Assembly: GCA_025464795.1 (NCBI GenBank)
Contig: JAODNB010000061.1
Coordinates: 1-14,915 of the forward strand
DNA from: Frankiales bacterium
GTDB lineage: Bacteria > Actinomycetota > Actinomycetes > Mycobacteriales > SCTD01
Direction of reading: 5' to 3'
DNA: 14,915 bases
Every line of letters begins with the position of its first letter. The stretch's first letter is position 1. The translations under genes were made by a program, and so were the position numbers. Under the pieces are notes generated by a model. That model was not told where the DNA came from. It worked only from the letters and a program-made list of their open reading frames with translations, and ran no database searches. This document shows, one piece after another, positions 1 through 4,890 of the stretch.

Positions 1-2
1 CT

Positions 3-257
3 GCAGCCAACCGCGATCCCGACAGGTTCGCCTCACCGGACGACTTCGACCCGGACAGGTCCGAGAGCGAGCTGCTGACGTTCGGCTTCGGCCAGAAGTT
101 CTGCCCAGGTTGGAATCTCGCTCGCTCGCAGCTGCTCACGGCCTTGACGGTCGTGCTCGAGCGCCTGCCCGGACTGCGGCTGACCGGTTCGGCTGAGCCC
201 ACCGGCGCAGTCCTTCGGTCCACCAAGCGCCTCCCAGTCGCTTGGGACGCTGCATGA
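3..257 (+). CDS. Cytochrome P450, C-terminal end (partial at window edge)
   Basis: The reading frame is already open at the window edge and gives 84 codons before TGA. It begins with the region before the haem loop (ANRDPDRF, then FDPDR) and carries the haem-binding signature FGFGQKFCPG. Cys34 of this fragment is the expected thiolate ligand of the haem iron, and it is followed by WNLAR and the C-terminal strands typical of the fold. The position usually held by His in FGxGxHxCxG is Lys here, which is tolerated in the family. P450s are haem monooxygenases that use a redox partner. Substrate and subfamily cannot be told because about 80% of the protein lies outside the window. The gene runs toward the decarboxylase on the other strand, so the two are not co-transcribed. 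Confidence 0.93.
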   Translation, partial: AANRDPDRFASPDDFDPDRSESELLTFGFGQKFCPGWNLARSQLLTALTVVLERLPGLRLTGSAEPTGAVLRSTKRLPVAWDAA

Positions 258-577
258 GGGCGATCCGTCGCTGAGCCTGCCCTCCGCCGGCACCCTCATC
301 GCCGTCTGGACACCAGCCCTGGCACGATGGGTGCAAGCGATCAGAACCCAGTGACTCGCCCGTTGATCTTCGGGAGCGCCCGACGCCAGGGCCCTGTTAG
401 GCGGAGAACGACGCGGCTTCGCGCTCCTGCTCGCGGACGGAACGAAGAAGACCAGCCGGTAGTGGCCTGTCACAGCCGGAACCCATGAGCAGGTACCTCC
501 TGATCAACGTGCTGGCACGAAAACAGATGTCGAGCGGCCGGCACCGGTATGGCCCCGGGTTGTTGTCGCTCCTGGGC

Positions 578-595
578 CGTCGGCGACTGCCGACG
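578..595. terminator. GC hairpin, possible terminator
   Basis: Arms CGTCGGC (578-584) and GCCGACG (589-595) pair perfectly around the loop GACT. No T tract follows on either strand, as is common for hairpin terminators in high-GC actinobacteria. It lies between the convergent P450 and decarboxylase genes and could act in either direction. Function is inferred from position and pairing only. Confidence 0.4.
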
Positions 596-609
596 ACACC
601 CGACCGGCA

Positions 610-629
610 GGCCGCGCATGTGCGCGGCC
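610..629 (-). terminator. Hairpin just after the decarboxylase stop, likely terminator
   Basis: Perfect nine-base arms GGCCGCGCA (610-618) and TGCGCGGCC (621-629) form a very stable stem. It starts four bases beyond the decarboxylase stop codon on the minus strand. No U tract follows. Placement directly behind the gene makes termination of that transcript the simplest reading. Confidence 0.6.
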
Positions 630-633
630 GGTG

Positions 634-2013
634 TCAGTCGTCAAGCGCGCTCTTGATGATGCCGACGGCCTCCTCGAGGCGGTCACGGCGGGTCCGGTGC
701 GACAGCACGCACATGCGCAGGAACGTTCGGCCGCGTACCGGCGCCGACGACAGCCATACCCGTCCGATGCCGTTGATCCGTGCCAGAAGGGCATCCGCGT
801 CACCGGTGCGCGGCCTGAACGCGACCAGCGACAGGTCAGGGCCGTCGGCGACCTCCAGCGACGGAAGGGCTGCCAGCTCGGCGTGCAGCCAGCGCGCCAG
901 GTCGAGCTTCTCGTCGAGGGCGTCGACGAAGGCCTGCGTCCCGTGCAGGTGCAACGGGAGCCACAGGCGCAGACCTCGGAAGTCGCGGGTCAGCTCCGGG
1001 CCGTAGGAGGAGAAGTCAGGAAGGCCGGGGTCATCCGAGGGCTGCGGCAGGTAGTGCGCGTGCACGTCGTGCGCGGCTCGGAGCAGCTCCCCGTTGCGCA
1101 CCAGCAGGCAGCCTGTGCCGTAGGGCAGGAACAGGCCCTTGTGCGGGTCGAGCACGATGCTGTCGGCCCGCTCGATGCCACCCAGAGCGAGCCGCCCGCG
1201 AGCGGTCAGCTGGAAGAGGCCGCCGTACGCGCCGTCGATGTGGAACCACAGGTCCTGCTCTGCGGCCACGTCCGCGACGGCATCGAGGGGGTCCACCACA
1301 CCCGTGTTGATGGTGCCGGCTGACGCGACCACCATGAAGGGTCGCCGTCCGGCTGCCCTGTCCGCAGCGATGGCAGCACGGAGCGCGGGCACGTCCAACC
1401 GCAGGTGCTCATCGGTCGGAACGACCCGGAGCGCGTCGGCGGGTAGGCCGGCGATCTGCGCTGCCTTGGCGACGCAGTGATGGACCTCGTCGGAGACGTA
1501 CAGGCAGGCGCCGCGGAAGTCCTCACCCAGTCTCGCCGTGCGAGCTGCGACCACCGCTGACAGCGTCGACATCGATCCGCCTGTGGTGAGCACTGCTTGC
1601 GACCCCGGCGGCATCCCGAAGGTGTCGCACAGCCAACGCAGGACGCTCGCCTCCATCTGCACCAGCGCTGGAGCGGGGGCGGCCAGACCGGTGTACCGGT
1701 TGATGACGCCCGCGATGAGGTCGGCCAGGGCGGAGGCGTACAGGCCGCCGCCGGGGATGTAGCCGACGAAGCCGGGGCCGGCGGTGTCGAAGCCCTTGGC
1801 AGCTGCTTGCCCGACGAGGTCGAGCAGCGCGGGCAGGTCAGTGCCCGTCGCTGGTGGGTGGGCGGCGAGGCGAGTCAGCAGAGGTTCGAGGCCGGTGTAG
1901 TCGGAGCTCGGCGCGTCGTACCGGTCCTCGATGAACTGGGCGAGGAGGTCGACGACGCTGCCGCCCATCTCGCGCATCTGCTGCAGCGGAGGGTCAAAGG
2001 GTGAGCGAGTCAC
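634..2013 (-). CDS. Group II pyridoxal-phosphate-dependent decarboxylase (aromatic-amino-acid / glutamate decarboxylase-like)
   Basis: The 459-residue protein has the full length and motif order of group II PLP decarboxylases, cytosolic enzymes that remove CO2 from an L-amino acid to give an amine. Visible are GYIPGGG (84-90), the phosphate-binding TTGGS (143-147), SDEVHH (174-179) with His178 aligning with the ring-stacking histidine, SAGTINTG (231-238), HIDGAYGG (258-265) with Asp260 facing the pyridine nitrogen, and DPHK (289-292) with Lys292 as the Schiff-base lysine. Substrate cannot be read from the sequence; aromatic amino acids are plausible for this branch. The GTG start at 2013 gives the usual N-terminus (FDPP, then an MREMG helix), though no clear ribosome site precedes it. 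It appears to be a single-gene unit ending at a strong hairpin and converges on the P450. Confidence 0.9.
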   Translation of the reverse strand: MTRSPFDPPLQQMREMGGSVVDLLAQFIEDRYDAPSSDYTGLEPLLTRLAAHPPATGTDLPALLDLVGQAAAKGFDTAGPGFVGYIPGGGLYASALADLIAGVINRYTGLAAPAPALVQMEASVLRWLCDTFGMPPGSQAVLTTGGSMSTLSAVVAARTARLGEDFRGACLYVSDEVHHCVAKAAQIAGLPADALRVVPTDEHLRLDVPALRAAIAADRAAGRRPFMVVASAGTINTGVVDPLDAVADVAAEQDLWFHIDGAYGGLFQLTARGRLALGGIERADSIVLDPHKGLFLPYGTGCLLVRNGELLRAAHDVHAHYLPQPSDDPGLPDFSSYGPELTRDFRGLRLWLPLHLHGTQAFVDALDEKLDLARWLHAELAALPSLEVADGPDLSLVAFRPRTGDADALLARINGIGRVWLSSAPVRGRTFLRMCVLSHRTRRDRLEEAVGIIKSALDD

Positions 2014-2049
2014 ACGGCACCGGAGATGGTCGGGCCGACGACGCTCCGA

Positions 2050-2232
2050 CTAGTCACCGGGCGGCCGGGCTGAGGTGGATCTTGGCGCTGCTGCCGAGGG
2101 TGGGGGAGGAGCGGGTGCGCTCGCCGTGGCAGCGTCGCCACCCTCGAGCCGCAGGTCCGTCAGGGTGGCTGTTGCGGCGTGAGCGTTGCGTCGGGACCGG
2201 CCTTGGAAGCTCAGCCAACGGGTCACGTCCAT
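2050..2232 (-). CDS. Possible small protein, 60 residues, unrecognised
   Basis: An open frame from ATG at 2232 ends just upstream of the decarboxylase. Its first half (MDVTRWLSFQGRSRRNAHAA) is a basic, helix-prone stretch with actinobacterial codon choice. The second half is low-complexity Ala/Pro. No ribosome site or promoter signal was found, and the stretch lies where the missing 3' end of folE would otherwise be. It may be a real small protein, a remnant, or chance. Confidence 0.22.
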   Translation of the reverse strand: MDVTRWLSFQGRSRRNAHAATATLTDLRLEGGDAATASAPAPPPPSAAAPRSTSARPPGD

Positions 2233-2295
2233 CAGGTTCCACTTCGGTCGGTGGTGCAGGGACGTCTTTGGGTCGTGTGCCCTTCCGCGCTGACT

Positions 2296-2628
2296 TCACG
2301 CATCGCGCCGGTGGTCGCGGCAGTGAGCGCCCGGCGGGAGGAGCTTGGACAGCCCCACGATGCGTTCCGCCGGGAGGTAGCCGACGTGCGCGACGCCGGT
2401 GAACGGCAGCGCGTGGTGCTCGCACAGGGAGGTGAACGGGATGTCGCGTGCGAGGACCCGCTCGTCGTACTGCTCGTCGTTGGGAGAGGTCGTCATCTGG
2501 AACGGCCGAGCGGTGAGCAGTTCCGCGTACGCGAGGGCGATACGGCGGGGTGTCTCGACTAGGCCACCGGCGGTGACATCAGCACAGAGCGCTTCGAGGA
2601 GCTCGTGTGCCGCCAGGGTCGCCCGCTG
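2296..2628 (-). pseudogene. folE: Decayed GTP cyclohydrolase I
   Basis: The minus-strand frame reads as the N-terminal half of GTP cyclohydrolase I, which makes dihydroneopterin triphosphate from GTP. It shows ELLEAL and VETPRRIALAYAELL, then the active-site core RDIPFTSLCEHHALPF, GVAHVGYLP and VGLSKL, where intact enzymes continue ARVVE. Here it continues LPPGAHC and stops, so the C-terminal half, including the third zinc-binding cysteine (in HTCM), is missing; none of the three downstream frames restores it. The 5' end is also damaged. The frame has no start upstream of the core and is open directly from the stop of the DUF2231 gene. An ATG at 2632, overlapping that stop as ATGA, is in a different frame and ends after 17 codons. 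An internal ATG at 2496 would still give an inactive fragment. Confidence 0.85.
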
Positions 2629-3201
2629 TCATGAGGCGTTGTGCTCGCCTGGCAGGACGTCGACCTCGGAGGGGTGCCAGACGGGGCTGTCGCCTGCAGT
2701 CTCGACGTTGAAGCCGTAGTCGAAGACGAGACTGCCGCCGTAGGTCGCCCCGACGGAGACGAGCACTGCGATGACCACCGACAGGACGGTCAGGCCGGCA
2801 GGAGCGGACCGGTCGTCGTAGCTGGAGAGCCGAAGCGCGATGTCGGCGAGGGCCAGCACGGTGACGGTGACCATGATGAGCGCGTGCGTGTTCGCCGTGC
2901 GGCGCGCCTGCGTCCCTGCCTGGGAAGAACGCCACCAGTCGAAGAAGCCGGTGACGGCGGCGAGAACGGACACTGCCGCACCTCCGATGAAGGTGTAGGT
3001 GCCGGCGTGCCAGAAGTCCTGCGCCCATCGGTGGTGGTCACCGCCGACGAGGGAGATGACGTCAAAGACGGCAGCGAGCACGTACGCGCCGATGGGGATG
3101 TCGGTGAGCGGCGGATGGAAGGGCTTACCTGAGAACCCGCGCGGCCCCTTGAACGTGCGGCCCTTCAGCGTGAGTGCGGGACGTACGGAGAACCGACGCA
3201 T
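2629..3201 (-). CDS. DUF2231 family membrane protein
   Basis: This 190-residue protein matches the DUF2231 pattern: an N-terminal HPPLTDIPIGAYVLAAVFD stretch (29-47), a second helix with FIGGAAVSVLAAVTGFFDWW (71-90), RTANTHALIM (101-110) and further helices at about 103-124 and 136-158. That makes four predicted membrane segments. The biochemical function of the family is unknown. The start at 3201 is chosen because AAGGAG lies at ideal spacing before this ATG and the family N-terminus begins there; the longer open frame to 3474 runs across the promoter region and the neighbouring gene. The stop overlaps an ATG as ATGA, a classic translational-coupling junction, leading into the folE remnant. 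It is divergent from the HTH regulator, which is its most likely controller. Confidence 0.87.
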   Translation of the reverse strand: MRRFSVRPALTLKGRTFKGPRGFSGKPFHPPLTDIPIGAYVLAAVFDVISLVGGDHHRWAQDFWHAGTYTFIGGAAVSVLAAVTGFFDWWRSSQAGTQARRTANTHALIMVTVTVLALADIALRLSSYDDRSAPAGLTVLSVVIAVLVSVGATYGGSLVFDYGFNVETAGDSPVWHPSEVDVLPGEHNAS

Positions 3202-3207
3202 CGCGTG

Positions 3208-3213
3208 CTCCTT
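3208..3213 (-). promoter_or_regulatory. Ribosome binding site of the DUF2231 gene
   Basis: Read on the minus strand this is AAGGAG, six bases before ATG at 3201. It decides the start against longer in-frame alternatives. Confidence 0.8.
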
Positions 3214-3252
3214 CAACGGTCTGGTAGGCCGACATGGTTGGCGACCTGACGC

Positions 3253-3282
3253 ATCGTGCGGGCCAAAACCTTCTAAAGTCAA
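3253..3282 (-). promoter_or_regulatory. Candidate promoter of the DUF2231-folE unit
   Basis: On the minus strand TTGACT (3282-3277) is followed after 18 bases by CACGAT (3258-3253). The -35 is close to consensus and the -10 is weak. Initiation here would give a leader of about 45 bases carrying the AAGGAG site. The -35 lies inside the inverted repeat shared with the divergent regulator gene. Confidence 0.4.
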
Positions 3283-3299
3283 GAGAGACTGTGTTAGAA
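3271..3299. promoter_or_regulatory. Inverted repeat between divergent regulator and DUF2231 genes, candidate operator
   Basis: TTCTAA (3271-3276) and TTAGAA (3294-3299) form an exact inverted repeat with 17 bases between. The arms sit at -35 and -10 distance upstream of the regulator ATG at 3307, and the inter-arm region contains the DUF2231 -35 on the other strand. The fragment TAGAAC (3295-3300) lies six bases before that ATG, the leaderless spacing seen at other genes here. A protein bound to this repeat could silence both genes; binding by the adjacent regulator is inferred. Confidence 0.45.
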
Positions 3300-3306
3300 C
3301 GATGTC

Positions 3307-3978
3307 ATGGTTGATGACGTGGGTGACAGGAGTGACGGCATCGCGGCAGCGGCCAGCCTGGCGGACCCGCAGCGGCGCCGCGTGTACGACCTGGTGTGTC
3401 AGGCGCCGCGACCTGTGGGGCGGGACGACGTCGCCCAGGCCCTCGGCATCGGGCTGTCCCTCGCGACCTACCACCTAGACCTGCTCGTCAAGCAGGAACT
3501 GGTGACGGTCACCACGGCCCGTCGTAGTGGCCGGACCGGACCTGGCGCGGGCCGTCCCGCGAAGCTGTACACGCGCTCAGCAGTTGAGGTGACCCTGCAG
3601 CTGCCTGCCCGCGAAAACGGCCTGCTGGCCCATCTGCTGGCCACGGCAATCGAGGCTGACGAGACGGGAGCGGCTCGGGAGAAGCTACGCGCCGCGACCC
3701 GCGCCGCCGGACAGGACCTCGGCAGCAAGCTCGACGGCGACTCCCCCGAGGACGCCCTTCGTGCACTGGCCGACCGCGGGTACGAGCCGTATCAGGCGAA
3801 GGACGGAATCCGGCTGCGCAACTGCCCGTTCCACCACTTGGTGGAGATGCACCTGGACCTAGTTTGCGCGCTGAACCAGGACCTGCTCGGTGCGATGGTC
3901 GAGGCCTCGGGGGTCCCAATGAGCGCGCGGCTCGACCCGCAGCCTGGGCATTGCTGTGTCTTGCTCACGAGCAGGTAG
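3307..3978 (+). CDS. ArsR-like/COG2345 winged-helix transcriptional regulator with cysteine-bearing C-terminal domain
   Basis: The 223-residue protein opens with a winged-helix domain: ADPQRRRVYDLV (19-30), GRDDVAQALGIGLSLATYHLDLLVKQELV (38-66) as helix-turn-helix with recognition helix, and a wing containing GPGAGRPAKLY (78-88). The C-terminal domain is of the COG2345 type, with NCPFHHLVEMHLDLVC (172-187) and RLDPQPGHCCVLL (208-220). Cys173, Cys187 and Cys216/Cys217 with nearby histidines resemble the ligand set of SufR-type iron-sulfur sensors; cluster binding is an inference. It is divergent from the DUF2231-folE unit and probably regulates it and itself through the inverted repeat between them. 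No ribosome site precedes ATG 3307; the spacing fits a leaderless message. Confidence 0.85.
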   Translation: MVDDVGDRSDGIAAAASLADPQRRRVYDLVCQAPRPVGRDDVAQALGIGLSLATYHLDLLVKQELVTVTTARRSGRTGPGAGRPAKLYTRSAVEVTLQLPARENGLLAHLLATAIEADETGAAREKLRAATRAAGQDLGSKLDGDSPEDALRALADRGYEPYQAKDGIRLRNCPFHHLVEMHLDLVCALNQDLLGAMVEASGVPMSARLDPQPGHCCVLLTSR

Positions 3979-4013
3979 CGAGCAAGGGATCTCCCTCGAG
4001 CAGTGCTTCTCCT

Positions 4014-4028
4014 GGGATATCGGATCCC
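4014..4028. terminator. Weak hairpin between convergent regulator genes
   Basis: GGGAT (4014-4018) pairs with ATCCC (4024-4028) around ATCGG. It lies in the roughly 200-base gap where the COG2345 regulator and the tetR gene converge. The stem is short and there is no T tract, so a terminator role is only suggested. Confidence 0.25.
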
Positions 4029-4064
4029 ACCGTGAAGGGCGGCTAACGACAGCTGCTCAGCGAT

Positions 4065-4082
4065 CTGGAACATCGATTCCAG
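4065..4082. terminator. Weak hairpin between convergent regulator genes
   Basis: CTGGAA (4065-4070) pairs with TTCCAG (4077-4082) around a six-base loop in the same convergent gap. It could help end either transcript. The stem is modest and nothing else supports the call. Confidence 0.25.
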
Positions 4083-4179
4083 GGTGACGAACCACGCTTC
4101 TTCGCGGTCCGAGGACACGGCCACACATGTCAGGGAGCGGGGGCGCATGCAGGTTGGTGCGACGCGGTCTGCTCTTCCG

Positions 4180-4812
4180 CTAGGGCGTGGGTGCTAGTCG
4201 GGTCTCGCCAGGGCCGAATCCAAGCGCCCACTCGAGTCCCCCAGCTTGGCTGAGCAGGAAGTCGGCCGTGAGTGCGCCTGGCGCAGAGGGAAGGCCGGCG
4301 TCGATCCAGCTCTCGATGGTCCGCAGCAATGCCCCGGTGAACGCGGTTGACGTGAGGGCCAGCGGGCCCCGAGGGGTGCGGTCTTCTTCCTCGGCAATGC
4401 GTGCGAAGGCCGCGTTGACGGCGCCCTCGAAGGTCGTGAGGACCGCGGCACGTACGGCCGGACCGCCTTCGCCGCTGATGATGAGGCGGTACAGGTGGCG
4501 GTGTTCGGACGCGTGCTCGAAGATCGCGTACACAGCGTCGCCGGTGTAGACGCCGGAGGACATGGCGGCCTCCCGACTGACTCGTGCGGCCAGTTCCGAG
4601 ATCAGCTCGCTGCCGACCTCAAGCAGCAGTGCCGCCTTGTCCTTGTAGTGCGCGTAGAAGGTGGCTCGTGCCACGTCAGCCTCCGCGGTGACGTCCTCGA
4701 TGGTCACTGCGTCGTAGGGCCGCACGGCGATGAGCCGCAGGAGTGCCTGCTGCAGCGCGGCACGCGACTTCCGCTGTCGTCGGTCTGGTGCCCTCGTCCC
4801 TGAGCTCGTCAT
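4180..4812 (-). CDS. TetR family transcriptional regulator
   Basis: This 210-residue protein has the standard TetR layout. An N-terminal helix-turn-helix domain (RQRKSRAALQQALLRLIAVR, then AVTIEDVTAEADVARATFYAHYKDKAALL at about 35-63) is followed by an all-helical ligand and dimer domain of ordinary length. TetR proteins bind palindromic operators as dimers and are released by a small ligand, not identifiable here. It is divergent from the cyclic-di-GMP gene with 78 bases between the chosen starts. A near-perfect 29-base palindrome there covers the other gene's promoter and the -35 of its own, so repression of both is likely. ATG 4812 is preceded by TAGGGT at six bases, so the message probably has no leader. 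Confidence 0.92.
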   Translation of the reverse strand: MTSSGTRAPDRRQRKSRAALQQALLRLIAVRPYDAVTIEDVTAEADVARATFYAHYKDKAALLLEVGSELISELAARVSREAAMSSGVYTGDAVYAIFEHASEHRHLYRLIISGEGGPAVRAAVLTTFEGAVNAAFARIAEEEDRTPRGPLALTSTAFTGALLRTIESWIDAGLPSAPGALTADFLLSQAGGLEWALGFGPGETRLAPTP

Positions 4813-4818
4813 GGGTCA

Positions 4819-4848
4819 ACCCTACACTTGACCTGTTAACAGACGCAA
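4819..4848 (-). promoter_or_regulatory. tetR promoter (leaderless)
   Basis: On the minus strand TTGCGT (4848-4843) is followed after 18 bases by TAGGGT (4824-4819), which ends six bases before the tetR ATG. Transcription would start at or next to the start codon. The -35 lies within the palindromic operator, which fits autoregulation. Confidence 0.6.
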
Positions 4849-4856
4849 CGTATGGT
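4828..4856 (+). promoter_or_regulatory. Promoter of the GGDEF-EAL gene
   Basis: TTGACC (4828-4833), an exact 17-base spacer and TATGGT (4851-4856) make the best sigma-70-type promoter in the window. The start point would be near 4863. The ATG at 4852 lies inside the -10 box and cannot serve as start codon for this transcript. The spacer and -10 are covered by the palindromic operator. Confidence 0.7.
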
Positions 4857-4861
4857 AACAG
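4833..4861. promoter_or_regulatory. Candidate TetR operator, 29-base near-palindrome
   Basis: The left arm CTGTTAACAGACG (4833-4845) and the reverse complement of the right arm (4849-4861), CTGTTACCATACG, agree at 11 of 13 positions around the centre CAA. Size and symmetry fit TetR dimer operators. It lies between tetR and its divergent neighbour, fully covering the spacer and -10 of the cyclic-di-GMP promoter and the -35 of the tetR promoter. Binding has not been shown; the assignment rests on symmetry and position. Confidence 0.7.
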
Positions 4862-4890
4862 TCATCATGTTGGTTTCAGGGGTGGGAGAT

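Larger units (their letters stand above)
258..633. other. Non-coding stretch between convergent genes
   Basis: About 375 bases lie between the P450 stop and the decarboxylase stop. Frames open here run antisense into neighbouring genes and show no recognisable protein, start signal or domain. The only structured content is a pair of GC-rich hairpins near the decarboxylase end, listed separately. No RNA gene, repeat or mobile-element end was seen. Confidence 0.6.

Noticed and set aside
396..402. GTTAGGC, like the core of an integron attC site
   Set aside because: No partner core or repeated site was found, and the following genes run on both strands without cassette-like spacing.
2054..2425. 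A 123-codon minus-strand frame overlapping the folE remnant
   Set aside because: It overlaps real FolE sequence in another frame and is Arg/Pro-rich with no domain; a shadow frame.
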